A stretch of DNA of 64,000 bases from Parabacteroides chongii (GCF_029581355.1 NZ_CP120849.1:1458501-1522500); one strand, 5' to 3'; shown: positions 27,756-37,580, counted from the stretch's first letter. The notes: generated by a model not told the origin, from the sequence alone. Translations and numbers: made by a program.

Positions 27756-29081
27756 ATGAAGCAATTAATCATCACATTGATTTGTCTGTTGATGCAAGCC
27801 GTTAACATACATGCAACATCTGAAGACATAACGTGGAAATGGGATTATTCAGATGCAAAAGATACTTTTATAGATCTAACAGATAAGTACTCTACAGGAT
27901 TTGTAGAAACCAATACTCCTAACTATTACGGAGGGATGCTGATAGTCGAACTTCCTGAGGGATTATATTTTAGACAGACAGGTGTACCTATTTTCCTGTT
28001 TACCGGCAATATTGATGAAATTACTTTTAACGTGAACCTCAGCGATCGCGTAGCCACGCTTTCATTAAAAACCCCTTTGACACAAACCGTTCCGAAGCAA
28101 GCTATCCATATTCAACTGAACCCGAAAGCAATCAAAGGTAAAATAAAAAAAGGAATGAATACGACGTATAGTCTTGACTTCCATCCATCCAAAGTTCCTA
28201 CAACATTTACATCGCCAATCACAGGCAGAAGCTATTCCTTGGTCTTTAACGATGAATTTAATGATGGGACGATCGATTCCTTAAAATGGGATACAAGAAG
28301 CAACAGAAGTCCTTTCACCCGCAGAGGAATGTATGAAGGCAAACCTTACTATGTATTATGCCATGATGACTGGACGAAAGAATTAGATGGAGAACTCCGT
28401 CTCGAAGTTTCAAAATATCCGACACAAAAAAATGTAATAATGACGGGAGGAATCTTATCACTCGGCAGGTTCATGACACGTTATGGATATTATGAAACAA
28501 AAGCTTCATTCAGAGATTGTACAGGTGAAGGCTATTGGCCTGCCTTCTGGATACATTTCGACGAAGCCGATCAGTATGGGGAAGGAACAGAAATAGATGT
28601 TTTCGAATACATACCTAAAGATAAACAAATCTTTCATACTCTTCATTGGTATGAAAAACAGGCAGCAGTCAAAGAACAGCAACCGGAAATACAGCATGCC
28701 GCTTTAAACTATGATATAAGTAAACAATTTAACGAGCACCGCTCGTCCACCGAATATTTTACATTGGAAGATGCCCAAAGTAAAGAACATACATTTGCAG
28801 TAGAATGGACACCCGAAGAACTGATTTTTTATACAGACGGCAAAGTAACCCGACGTGTAAACAAAAAAGACGATCCCAAACAAGTACCGAGTGCCTATCA
28901 AATGGTTTATTTCTCTTGCTCTGCCGGAGAATGGGGAGGCAATGTGATGGAAAATCAGAAACCTGCCTATGTCTATTTTGATTATTGCAGATGTTATCAG
29001 GAAAGCGACCAGGATGCAATTTATACCGTCAACGGCAATGCGACAAAAATCCCAGCCAGTCAGCGTACCGGAAAACTCTAA
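27756..29081 (+). CDS. GH16-family endo-glycanase
   Basis: This is a retaining endo-beta-glycoside hydrolase. The signal peptide is MKQLIITLICLLMQAVNIHA, with no lipobox. Residues about 21-155 form a beta-rich N-terminal domain of unknown role. The GH16 jelly roll runs from about 163 (LVFNDEFNDG) to 425. The catalytic motif EIDVFE is intact at 279-284 (nucleophile Glu279, acid/base Glu284), preceded by GYWPAFWIHF. GH16 covers laminarinases, agarases, porphyranases, carrageenases, endo-galactosidases and mucin O-glycanases. The subfamily is not decided by eye, but the sulfatases and fucosidase downstream favour a sulfated galactan or mucin-type O-glycan. It starts the enzyme part of the PUL, 160 bp after SusD. 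Confidence 0.88.
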   Translation: MKQLIITLICLLMQAVNIHATSEDITWKWDYSDAKDTFIDLTDKYSTGFVETNTPNYYGGMLIVELPEGLYFRQTGVPIFLFTGNIDEITFNVNLSDRVATLSLKTPLTQTVPKQAIHIQLNPKAIKGKIKKGMNTTYSLDFHPSKVPTTFTSPITGRSYSLVFNDEFNDGTIDSLKWDTRSNRSPFTRRGMYEGKPYYVLCHDDWTKELDGELRLEVSKYPTQKNVIMTGGILSLGRFMTRYGYYETKASFRDCTGEGYWPAFWIHFDEADQYGEGTEIDVFEYIPKDKQIFHTLHWYEKQAAVKEQQPEIQHAALNYDISKQFNEHRSSTEYFTLEDAQSKEHTFAVEWTPEELIFYTDGKVTRRVNKKDDPKQVPSAYQMVYFSCSAGEWGGNVMENQKPAYVYFDYCRCYQESDQDAIYTVNGNATKIPASQRTGKL

Positions 29082-29118
29082 ATTCAATTAAAGTATATCA
29101 CTTTCAAGATTAAATAAT

Positions 29119-30573
29119 ATGAAACATTTACCCGAACACATACTTTTACTTACTTCCTGCCTGTTTTGCAACCAGTTGCAGGCAAAGGAAAAGGCTGATA
29201 CACCCAATCTCGTCTTCATCATAGCCGACCAATGGCGCGGCCAGGCAATCGGTTATCTGGGTGTAGAACCCGTACAGACTCCCAATCTGGATAAGTTAGC
29301 TGCCGAAGGCGTACATTTTACGGATGCGATCAGCAGCTATCCTGTATCTTCGCCCGCCCGTGGAATGCTGATGACAGGCAGGTATCCGATCGGCAGCAAG
29401 GTTACGGGTAACTGTAATTCGGATAATACACCTTATCATGTCGAACTGCCCACCTCGGCTCGTTGCTGGTCAGACGTCCTGAAAGATCAGGGATATGAAT
29501 TGGGATACATCGGCAAATGGCATCTGGATGCCCCTTACCAACCTTACATCGAAACAAATAACAACAAAGGAAAAATAGCCTGGAACGAATGGTGTCCCAA
29601 GGACCGTCGTCACGGCTTCAGCCATTGGATCGCCTACGGCACCTACGATTATCATCTGAAGCCTATGTACTGGGATACGGATGCCGGCCGTGAGGAATTC
29701 TATTTCGTAGACCAATGGGGACCGGAATATGAAACCGACCGGGCCATCGACTATATCGCCAATCAAGATAATAAACTCCGCGACGGGGATAAACCCTTCG
29801 CCCTGGTCGTATCCATGAACCCGCCTCACACCGGTTACGACCTGGTTCCCGACAAATACAAAGAAGTATATCGGAATGTAGATGTCGAATCACTATGCAA
29901 CTCCCCCATCATCGCACCGAAAGGAACGGAATACGGTGATTTCTACCGGCAAAGCGTATTGGATTATTATGCCTGCATGACCGGCGTCGACGACCAGGTC
30001 GGCCGCATTATCCGCGCACTGAAAGAGCGTGGGCTCTTCGACAATACCATCATGGTATTCACCTCCGATCATGGCGACAGCATGGGGATGCACGATCATA
30101 TCGGAAAGAATATTTACTACGAGGAAGCCATGCGCGTCCCGATGATACTTACCTGGCCGGAGAAGATCGCACCGCGCCAAGATTCGACACTGATGATCGG
30201 TTTTGCCGATCTCTATCCTTCGCTATTGTCGTTAATGGGCTTCAGGGAAGAGATACCTGCCGAAGTGGAGACATTCGACCTGTCTGCTTCCATCCTTTCT
30301 CCCGACAACGTCCAGGAGGTAATACAGCCTTATTATCAAGTCTCCTCTGAAAATTTAACGACTGGCTACAGAGGTTTCCGGACAAAAAAATATACATTTG
30401 CAGTACACGCTACAAATGGCCAGACTGACGAGTGGATACTGTTCGACCGCGAGCAAGACCCGTACCAACTAAACAATATTGCATCCGATCAGCCGGAATT
30501 GATTAAACAGTTTGCCAACCGGTTAAAAGACTGGTTGAAGAAGACAAACGATCCTTTTATAAATAGCTTATAA
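29119..30573 (+). CDS. Sulfatase (S1 family, Ser-type)
   Basis: This is an exported sulfatase removing sulfate esters from the glycan. Signal peptide to about residue 22 (LLLTSCLFCNQLQA). The metal-binding start is PNLVFIIADQW (Asp37). The maturation motif is S77-S-P-A-R with GMLMTG after it, so the formylglycine would come from Ser77 and needs an anaerobic radical-SAM maturase (family knowledge; not in this window). IGKWHLD carries the conserved Lys/His, and VFTSDHGDSMGMHD the second metal site. The 484-residue length is typical. There is an 11-bp gap to the fucosidase that follows and 37 bp from GH16, so it is clearly operonic. Confidence 0.92.
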   Translation: MKHLPEHILLLTSCLFCNQLQAKEKADTPNLVFIIADQWRGQAIGYLGVEPVQTPNLDKLAAEGVHFTDAISSYPVSSPARGMLMTGRYPIGSKVTGNCNSDNTPYHVELPTSARCWSDVLKDQGYELGYIGKWHLDAPYQPYIETNNNKGKIAWNEWCPKDRRHGFSHWIAYGTYDYHLKPMYWDTDAGREEFYFVDQWGPEYETDRAIDYIANQDNKLRDGDKPFALVVSMNPPHTGYDLVPDKYKEVYRNVDVESLCNSPIIAPKGTEYGDFYRQSVLDYYACMTGVDDQVGRIIRALKERGLFDNTIMVFTSDHGDSMGMHDHIGKNIYYEEAMRVPMILTWPEKIAPRQDSTLMIGFADLYPSLLSLMGFREEIPAEVETFDLSASILSPDNVQEVIQPYYQVSSENLTTGYRGFRTKKYTFAVHATNGQTDEWILFDREQDPYQLNNIASDQPELIKQFANRLKDWLKKTNDPFINSL

Positions 30574-30583
30574 ACATAAACAC

Positions 30584-31969
30584 ATGAAAGCACGTTTTTA
30601 TCTGGTACTCTTATTGATAGCAAGTTTTCTCCCGGCAATAGGACAACAAACGGAGATACCTCGCCCGGCACCTCACCAGTTGAAGTGGCACGAATCGGAA
30701 ATAGGTGTCGTCTTCCATTATGACCTCCATGTCTTCGACGGCATTAAATACGGTCAGGGTAATAACCGCGTCCAGCCGATAGAGGATTATAATATCTTCA
30801 ATCCGACCCAACTGAATACCGATCAATGGGTACAGGCCGCCAAAGCGGCGGGAGCCAAGTTCGCCGTACTGACGGCAACACACGAGACAGGCTTTGCCAT
30901 TTACCAGAGCGATGTCAATCCGTATTGTCTGAAAGCGTTGAAATGGCGCGATGGCAAAGGGGATATCATCCGCGACTTCGTCAATTCATGTAGAAAATAC
31001 GATATAATGCCCGGCATCTATGTCGGCATCCGATGGAATTCACTTTTTGGCGTTCATAATTTCAAGGTACAGGGGGAAGGAGAGTTTGCCGCCAACCGTC
31101 AACAATGGTATAAACATTTCTGCGAGCGCATGGTGGAAGAACTATGCAGCCGCTACGGTGATTTGTTTATGATCTGGTTTGACGGTGGCGCAGACGATCC
31201 GAAAGGCGACGGGCCGGATGTATTGCCCATCGTCACCAAGTACCAGCCTGAATGCCTTTTCTATCATAATGTAGACCGGGCGGATTTCCGTTGGGGCGGT
31301 TCCGAGTCGGGTACGGTCGGTTATCCCTGCTGGTCCTCTTTCCCCTACCCTTACTCACACAGTAACAACACGGAAGGAAGCCGCAACCATAACGATCTAT
31401 TGAAACATGGTGACCAGGACGGTGCATACTGGGTCCCGGCTATGGCAGACACTCCGCTGCGTGGCATGAACGGGCGGCATGAATGGTTCTGGGAGCCGGA
31501 CGACGAGAATACCGTCTATCCGGTAGACAGCCTGATGAACATGTATTATAAGTCAGTCGGAAGGAATGCCACATTGATCGTCGGACTGACTCCCGATACT
31601 ACAGGACTGCTCCCTGCCGGCGATGTGCAACGGCTGAAAGAATGGGGTGACGAGATCAACCGCCGCTTCTCCTCTCCTATAGCCTCTGCATCGGGACAAA
31701 AGAAAAGCCTGACACTGAAACTGGATAAACCACAAGCAGTCAACCATTGTATTATTCAGGAGAATATTGCTAATGGCGAACGTATCCGCCGGTATAAAGT
31801 AGAAGCCAAAGTAAACGGTAAATGGCAAACCGTATGCGAGGGCGAGTCGGTCGGACATAAACGTATCGAGCAATTCCCGGCAGTCGAAGCATCAGCTCTA
31901 CGCCTGACGGTCTCTCAATCGGTGGCACAACCGGATATACGCAACTTCAGTGTCTATAACGTTAAATAG
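30584..31969 (+). CDS. GH29 alpha-L-fucosidase with C-terminal beta-sandwich
   Basis: This is the second exported fucosidase in the window. The signal peptide is MKARFYLVLLLIASFLPAIG. GH29 barrel: HESEIGVVFHYDLHVFDG in place of the usual FVHWG, LTATHETGFAIYQSD in place of KHHDGF, and FMIWFDGGADDP with the nucleophile Asp200. NATLIVGLTPDTTGLLPAGD is the end of the catalytic domain. The C-terminal 100 or so residues (CIIQENIANGERIRRYKVEA to IRNFSVYNV) are an F5/8-type discoidin-like carbohydrate-binding module. The altered motifs place it in a different GH29 subgroup from the enzyme at 9402, probably with linkage preference rather than broad activity. It lies 7 bp before the next gene. Confidence 0.9.
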   Translation: MKARFYLVLLLIASFLPAIGQQTEIPRPAPHQLKWHESEIGVVFHYDLHVFDGIKYGQGNNRVQPIEDYNIFNPTQLNTDQWVQAAKAAGAKFAVLTATHETGFAIYQSDVNPYCLKALKWRDGKGDIIRDFVNSCRKYDIMPGIYVGIRWNSLFGVHNFKVQGEGEFAANRQQWYKHFCERMVEELCSRYGDLFMIWFDGGADDPKGDGPDVLPIVTKYQPECLFYHNVDRADFRWGGSESGTVGYPCWSSFPYPYSHSNNTEGSRNHNDLLKHGDQDGAYWVPAMADTPLRGMNGRHEWFWEPDDENTVYPVDSLMNMYYKSVGRNATLIVGLTPDTTGLLPAGDVQRLKEWGDEINRRFSSPIASASGQKKSLTLKLDKPQAVNHCIIQENIANGERIRRYKVEAKVNGKWQTVCEGESVGHKRIEQFPAVEASALRLTVSQSVAQPDIRNFSVYNVK

Positions 31970-31975
31970 AAGTCT

Positions 31976-34051
31976 ATGAAAAACAACAAAGCATATCTAC
32001 TTTCCATATTACTTGGAAGTGCAATCATCAGTACCAGTATGAAAGGACAAACTTCTTTTACTTACGAAAAAGGAAAGATGTTCAACGATATAACTGCCGT
32101 ACAGATGGATAAAGCAGTAAATATAGAAGAACTGCAATCCCCCGTATTCTACGAAAAGAACATACCGGCAAAACAACAAACCATTGCCTACCGAGTAACG
32201 ATCCCGGCATATAAACAAGGTATCTTCTTCAGCCGTGACTCCCGTCCGGGCGATTATCAATGGCCAAATAACACCAACCGGTTGTTACCGTGGGTGTTCA
32301 ACCGATTGGAAGACCTGACAAAAGATGATTATCCTGGTATTCCTTCCAACGGGGCACCTTCCGTATCAGGCGATGCATTACTACTGAAATTATCCGACGG
32401 ACAATTCCTGTATGCCAAAGCGGTAGCCGCCGAAAACAGTATCAGCTGGTTTCAGGTAAATAAAGACGGTTCACTCACCGTCTATCTTTCTACTTTGGGA
32501 ACAGACTGTCTGCCATCAAAAGCACCTGTTTTACTGGTCGAAAAAGGTCCGACGACTTATGAAGCCATCCGGAAAGCTTACGCCGCATTAATAGATAATA
32601 AAAAGGTATCTGCACTCCGGAAAAGAACAGACAAAGACTATTTCGAGGCCTTTAAATATCTGGGATGGTGCTCATGGGAACACTACCATTATGATATAGA
32701 CGAAACCAAAATGCTGAACGACCTCGATGGCATCGAAGCGTCCGGTCTTCCCATCCGTTACGTATTGATAGACGACGGTCATTTAGCTAATAAAGATCGT
32801 CAACTTACCAGTTTTATTCCGGATAAGGAGAGATTTCCTAACGGATGGAAGAATATCATGGCACGGAAAAAAGACAACAAGGTAAAATGGATAGGACTAT
32901 GGTATAATTTCTGCGGTTATTGGTTAGGCATATCTCCGGAAAATAACTTTCCGGAAAAGGTAAAACAATCACTCTATCTTTACAACGGCAGTATGCTTCC
33001 GGGGACAAGTAAAAAGAATATAGATACATTCTACCAATATTATGTCGGGACATTGAAAGACTATGGCTTCGACTTCCTTAAAATAGATAACCAGTCGTTC
33101 CTGCTGCCCCTTTACATGGGAAATACGGAAGTTATACGACAGGCCAAAGCGTGTAACCTGGCATTGGAAGAGCAGACACACAACCAACAAGTCGGCCTGA
33201 TGAACTGTATGGCACAGAATATTTTGAACATCGACCATACATTATATAGTGGTGTAACCCGTGTCAGCATCGATTACAAGAAATATGACGAGAACATGGC
33301 GAAATCGCATCTGTTCCAGTCTTATACCAATACGTTATTGCAAGGGCAGACCGTATGGCCCGACCATGATATGTTCCATTCTTGCGATACCGTCTGCGGA
33401 AGTCTGATGGCCCGGTCGAAAGCCCTGTCCGGCGGTCCGGTTTATCTGTCGGACTCTCCTGCTGATTTTATCAAAGAAAACATATTGCCGCTAATCGATG
33501 AGGAAGGAAAGCTGTTCCGTCCCGAGGCTCCTGCCATCCCGACACCCGAATCGGTTATCACAAACCCGCTGCAAGACGGCAAAGCTTACCGGGTATTTGC
33601 CCCTACCGGTGATGAAGCCGTATCGCTGATATGCTATAACCTGAACACTTCTCCCCAGTATCATAACGTGCAAGCTATGATCAGTAAAGCCGATTATCTG
33701 CTGCGTGAGACGATGACAGAGAAAGCAAGCCCCAATGATCAACGGATCATCCTTTATGATTGGGCTAAACAGGCTGCCACCGAACTGACTACGGATAAAC
33801 AAATCATATTGGAAGGTTTCACCGACCAACTGTACCATCTCTGCCCTGTTGCCAACGGTTGGGCGGTCATCGGTGTACAGGAAAAATTCCTTTCGCCGTC
33901 GACAGTCCGCATCCTTACCCGTAATGACAAACAACTCACCCTGGATGTTCTCTGTCCGGGTACCGTCAAAGTATGGGTAGAATCAGGAAATAAACGGGAA
34001 CTGCGGAGTATCCCGGTGTCTGCTCCGGGAAAAATAACAATCAACAAATAA
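31976..34051 (+). CDS. GH36-type (Sip1/raffinose-synthase-like) alpha-galactosidase
   Basis: This is an exported 691-residue protein with signal peptide MKNNKAYLLSILLGSAIIS. A beta-sandwich N-terminal domain precedes the TIM barrel starting FKYLGWCSWEHYHYDIDE (about 226-243). VLIDDGH and WIGLWYNFCGYW follow, then GFDFLKIDNQS, where Asp371 is the expected nucleophile of clan GH-D enzymes. FQSYTNTLLQGQTVWPDHDMF holds the likely acid/base region, and a beta-domain ends the protein. This matches bacterial Sip1-related alpha-galactosidases/raffinose synthase-like proteins of GH36. An alpha-galactosyl or alpha-GalNAc target would fit blood-group-like or galactan structures, but specificity is inferred. 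It is 18 bp before the next sulfatase. Confidence 0.83.
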   Translation: MKNNKAYLLSILLGSAIISTSMKGQTSFTYEKGKMFNDITAVQMDKAVNIEELQSPVFYEKNIPAKQQTIAYRVTIPAYKQGIFFSRDSRPGDYQWPNNTNRLLPWVFNRLEDLTKDDYPGIPSNGAPSVSGDALLLKLSDGQFLYAKAVAAENSISWFQVNKDGSLTVYLSTLGTDCLPSKAPVLLVEKGPTTYEAIRKAYAALIDNKKVSALRKRTDKDYFEAFKYLGWCSWEHYHYDIDETKMLNDLDGIEASGLPIRYVLIDDGHLANKDRQLTSFIPDKERFPNGWKNIMARKKDNKVKWIGLWYNFCGYWLGISPENNFPEKVKQSLYLYNGSMLPGTSKKNIDTFYQYYVGTLKDYGFDFLKIDNQSFLLPLYMGNTEVIRQAKACNLALEEQTHNQQVGLMNCMAQNILNIDHTLYSGVTRVSIDYKKYDENMAKSHLFQSYTNTLLQGQTVWPDHDMFHSCDTVCGSLMARSKALSGGPVYLSDSPADFIKENILPLIDEEGKLFRPEAPAIPTPESVITNPLQDGKAYRVFAPTGDEAVSLICYNLNTSPQYHNVQAMISKADYLLRETMTEKASPNDQRIILYDWAKQAATELTTDKQIILEGFTDQLYHLCPVANGWAVIGVQEKFLSPSTVRILTRNDKQLTLDVLCPGTVKVWVESGNKRELRSIPVSAPGKITINK

Positions 34052-34069
34052 CATTCAAAAAATACGAAT

Positions 34070-35611
34070 ATGAACAAGAGACTATTCTTTTCCCTGGCTG
34101 CAATACCCTTACTGGGAACGACAGGACAAGCCGAAGCAGCAAAGCCGCAGGACCGGCCGAATATTATTCTCTTTTTGGTAGATGATATGGGCTGGCAGGA
34201 TACTTCCCTCCCCTTCTGGAAGGAAAAAACCCATTACAACGAAGTATATGAAACGCCCAATATGGAACGTCTCGCCCGCCAGGGAATGATGTTCACCCAG
34301 GCGTATGCTTCCAGTATCAGTTCGCCGAGCCGTTGCAGCCTCTACACCGGTATGAATGCCGGCCGTCACCGGGTAACGAACTGGACCTATCCGAAGAATG
34401 CCTCCACCGACCGTAAAAGCGATGTACTGGAATTACCGGACTGGAATGTGAACGGTATCTGCGAAGTTCCCGGCATCGAACATACCTATCAGGTCACTTC
34501 TATGGCCCAAATACTGAAAGATAACGGATATCATACTATCCACTGCGGGAAGGCACATTGGGGGGCTCTCGATACACCGGGAGAGAACCCGTATCATTTC
34601 GGCTTTGAGGTGAATATTGCAGGACATGCCGGCGGCGGACTGGCAAGCTATCTGGGAGAAGCCAATTTCGGTAACCGGACAGACGGCAAACCGAATCCCT
34701 GGTTCGCCGTTCCGGGACTGGATGAGTATTGGGGAAAAGATATTTTCATCACGGAAGCCTTAACCCGGAAAGCCATGAAAGCATTGGATAAGGCACAGCA
34801 ATACGACCAGCCGTTCTTCTTGTATATGTCGCATTACGCCATCCACGTCCCGATCGACAAGGATATGCGTTTCTATCAGAAGTATATCGACAAGGGACTG
34901 GGAGAGAAAGAGGCCGCTTATGCCGCCCTGATCGAGGGAATGGACAAGAGCCTGGGAGATATCATGGATTACCTGGAGAAGAATAACCTGGCAGATAATA
35001 CCATCATTCTTTTCATGTCTGATAACGGCGGACTTGCTGCCGAACCGGAATGGCGTGACGGTGTTCCCCATACTCAGAACTCCCCGCTAAACAGCGGTAA
35101 AGGTTCTGCCTATGAAGGCGGTGTCCGCGAACCGATGATCGTCAGCTGGCCGGGAAAAGTACAGCCGCAAACCAAGACTGACAAATACCTTATCATCGAA
35201 GACTTCTTTCCTACCATCCTTGAAATGGCAGGCATAAAGAAATACAAAACGATCCAGCCTGTCGACGGTGTCAGCTTCATGCCGTTACTGACCAACACCG
35301 GCGATCCTTCGAAAGGCCGCAGTCTCTACTGGAACTTCCCGAACCTTTGGGGAAACACCGGTCCGGGTATCGGAGCGACCTGCACGATCCGCCAGGGGGA
35401 CTGGAAACTGATCTATTATTATGAAACCGGAAAAAAGGAATTGTTCAACATCCCCGACGATATAGGAGAAAAGAACGATCTGTCCGCCACTCATCCCAAG
35501 CTGGTAAAGAAGCTATCCAAAGACCTGGGCAAGCAATTACGTAAAATGGATGCCCAACGTCCTTCATTCAAAGCAACAGGTAAACCCTGCCCCTGGCCGG
35601 ACGAGATATAA
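34070..35611 (+). CDS. Sulfatase (S1 family, Ser-type)
   Basis: This is an exported arylsulfatase-fold enzyme. The signal peptide is MNKRLFFSLAAIPLLGTTGQ. PNIILFLVDDMGWQD gives the first metal ligands. The maturation motif S84-S-P-S-R-C-S-L-Y-T-G uses Ser84. HCGKAHWGA carries conserved Lys/His residues, and LFMSDNGGLAAEP is the second metal site. The C-terminal subdomain (IYYYETGKKELFNIPDD) is standard. The length is 513. Sequence context differs from the sulfatases at 29119 and 35629, so the three probably take different sulfate positions. The spacing of 17 bp to the next gene indicates one transcript. Confidence 0.92.
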   Translation: MNKRLFFSLAAIPLLGTTGQAEAAKPQDRPNIILFLVDDMGWQDTSLPFWKEKTHYNEVYETPNMERLARQGMMFTQAYASSISSPSRCSLYTGMNAGRHRVTNWTYPKNASTDRKSDVLELPDWNVNGICEVPGIEHTYQVTSMAQILKDNGYHTIHCGKAHWGALDTPGENPYHFGFEVNIAGHAGGGLASYLGEANFGNRTDGKPNPWFAVPGLDEYWGKDIFITEALTRKAMKALDKAQQYDQPFFLYMSHYAIHVPIDKDMRFYQKYIDKGLGEKEAAYAALIEGMDKSLGDIMDYLEKNNLADNTIILFMSDNGGLAAEPEWRDGVPHTQNSPLNSGKGSAYEGGVREPMIVSWPGKVQPQTKTDKYLIIEDFFPTILEMAGIKKYKTIQPVDGVSFMPLLTNTGDPSKGRSLYWNFPNLWGNTGPGIGATCTIRQGDWKLIYYYETGKKELFNIPDDIGEKNDLSATHPKLVKKLSKDLGKQLRKMDAQRPSFKATGKPCPWPDEI

Positions 35612-35628
35612 ATAATAAAGTTTAAGCC

Positions 35629-37326
35629 ATGAAAAGACGTACCTTTTTAGCATCAATAGGTTTTGGCTGTGCCGTCCCTTCTTCCTTTCTGAATGCAGAG
35701 GCCTTGAATAATGCTATTTCCAACAGGGATCTGCATTATATCGATCCTCATCTCGAAAAGATTTATGAAAAAGAGTTCGGAGGAAAAACGGTACTGGAAA
35801 AGAACAGCCTGACCGATCGTAATATTCTATTGATTACGAGTGATCAGCATCACTATATGTGTATGGGATATAATAACCCTCAGATAAAGACACCCAATCT
35901 GGACAGGTTAGCTAAAATGGGTATCATCTTCGACAGGGCTTATTGTAACAACCCGACCAGTACACCGACCCGTGCCAGTATTATTACAGGTAAATATGCC
36001 AGTCAGCACGGTGCCTGGTCACTGGGAACCAAGCTTCCTGAAAATGAGCTTACCGTCGGCGATTGTTTCCAAAAGGCCGGATACCGTACAGCCCTGATCG
36101 GCAAAGCCCATTTCCAACCGTTGAAAGGAAGTGAAGAATATCCTTCCTGCGAAGCATACCCAATATTACAGGAATTCGACTTCTGGCGTAAGTTCAACGG
36201 TCCTTTCTATGGATTCGAGCACGTAGAACTTACCCGTAATCATACCGACGAACCGCATGTAGGACAACATTACGGTATCTGGCTGGAAGACAACGGCTGT
36301 ACGAACTGGCGTGACTGGTTCCGTAAACCGACAGGGACCAGCGACCCTCAATACCATGTCTGGAACATTCCCGAAAAGTACCATTACGACACCTGGATCG
36401 CAGAACGTACCAATAAGATGCTGGAAGGGTATAAAGAAAAAAATGAAAAGTTCTTCCTCTGGGCGAGCTTCTTCGACCCACATCCCAGCTATCTGGTACC
36501 TGAGCCATGGGCTTCCATGTACAAACCGGAAGATATGGATGTGCCAGAATTTACACCCGGAGAATTCGATGATAAACCGGTTCATTTTAAATTGACGCAA
36601 ACACGCAATCCTGATTTCTCTTATCTGAAAGAAGAGGGTGAAGACAGACCGTCATGGGTTCACGGAGCTCATTCGCAGCTCTCTACAAAAGAGTCGAGAG
36701 CCCGGAATATGGCCACTTATTATGGCATGATCTCCATGATGGACCATTACATAGGCAAGATACTGGATAAACTGGATGAATTGGATTTGACAAAGAATAC
36801 AGTTATCGTTTTCACCTCCGACCATGGTCATTTCTACGGTCAGCACGGACTGATAGCGAAAGCGATCCATCATTATGAAGACCTGCTCCGCGTCCCCTGT
36901 ATCGTAGCCGTCCCGGGAGGGGAAAAGGCAGGCGGGCGTTCATCGGCGATGTTATCGACAGTCGATCTGGCACAGACATTCCTAAGTCTCGCGGGTATCA
37001 CTCAACCGCTAACGATGACAGGTATAGATCAGAGTGAAGTATGGTGCGGTAAAAAAGAAAAGGCCAGGACACACGTTCTTGTTGAAAACCATTTCCAACC
37101 GACCAAATTTTATGCTAAAAGCTATATAGATGAGCAATATAAGCTCACAATTTATATGAATCAAACGTATGGCGAGTTGTTCGATCTGATTAACGACCCT
37201 AAAGAGTTGAAAAACCTGTGGGATGTCCCGGAAGCAAAAGAACTGAAATCAAATCTGTTATTAAAAATGCTCCATGCCGAACTGGAAAAGGAGCCTTTGT
37301 TCATGCCTCGTATCGCTCCGGCATAA
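35629..37326 (+). CDS. Sulfatase (S1 family, Ser-type) with twin-arginine-like signal
   Basis: The last gene of the PUL. The N-terminus MKRRTFLASIGFGCAVPSSF looks like a twin-arginine export signal (RRTFLAS), unlike the Sec signals of its neighbours. Core motifs: NILLITSDQHHYMCMG (metal site), S111-T-P-T-R-A-S-I-I-T-G (Ser111 is the formylglycine precursor), IGKAHFQP and FTSDHGHFYGQHG. The 565-residue length and the WASFFDPHPSYLVP insertion resemble the larger sulfatases acting on polysaccharides. Sulfatases fold before or during maturation, which could explain Tat-type export, but whether the host has Tat is not shown here. About 35 bp after the stop a large inverted-repeat region begins. 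Confidence 0.9.
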   Translation: MKRRTFLASIGFGCAVPSSFLNAEALNNAISNRDLHYIDPHLEKIYEKEFGGKTVLEKNSLTDRNILLITSDQHHYMCMGYNNPQIKTPNLDRLAKMGIIFDRAYCNNPTSTPTRASIITGKYASQHGAWSLGTKLPENELTVGDCFQKAGYRTALIGKAHFQPLKGSEEYPSCEAYPILQEFDFWRKFNGPFYGFEHVELTRNHTDEPHVGQHYGIWLEDNGCTNWRDWFRKPTGTSDPQYHVWNIPEKYHYDTWIAERTNKMLEGYKEKNEKFFLWASFFDPHPSYLVPEPWASMYKPEDMDVPEFTPGEFDDKPVHFKLTQTRNPDFSYLKEEGEDRPSWVHGAHSQLSTKESRARNMATYYGMISMMDHYIGKILDKLDELDLTKNTVIVFTSDHGHFYGQHGLIAKAIHHYEDLLRVPCIVAVPGGEKAGGRSSAMLSTVDLAQTFLSLAGITQPLTMTGIDQSEVWCGKKEKARTHVLVENHFQPTKFYAKSYIDEQYKLTIYMNQTYGELFDLINDPKELKNLWDVPEAKELKSNLLLKMLHAELEKEPLFMPRIAPA

Positions 37327-37361
37327 TGCTTGCTACCGCAAGCTCTACACAAAGTTTTTAG

Positions 37362-37457
37362 AAAAGTATCTGTCATCTGTCATTTGCTGATGTAACACGT
37401 AGTCATTCAGTGGATAAGGGCATGGCAGATACTTTTTTCAGTTGACAGATGACAGAT
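37362..37457. repeat. Two overlapping inverted repeats after the PUL
   Basis: AAAAGTATCTG (37362-37372) pairs with CAGATACTTTT (37426-37436), which is followed by TT. ATCTGTCATCTGTCA (37368-37382) pairs with TGACAGATGACAGAT (37443-37457). The left arms share 5 nt, so the two folds compete. It probably ends the PUL transcript. Confidence 0.55.
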
Positions 37458-37505
37458 GGGCTTCACGTTCGAAGATAGGAAATATTGAACCCCGCCCCTA
37501 CGGTC

Positions 37506-37580
37506 GAACCTGCCTGTTCCATTGTGACGGCGCCTGTAAGGGCGGTTCGCGAACCGCCCCTACCAACGACACTACATTCA
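37506..37580. repeat. 75-bp direct repeat, left copy, containing the CGGTTCGCGAACCG palindrome
   Basis: It is identical over 75 bp to 39087-39161, and similarity continues past the end (TATTGAACAAAC versus TTTGAAACAAAC). The 28-bp palindrome is at 37536-37563. A degenerate piece (CGCCCCTACGGT) lies just upstream at about 37493. Confidence 0.85.
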
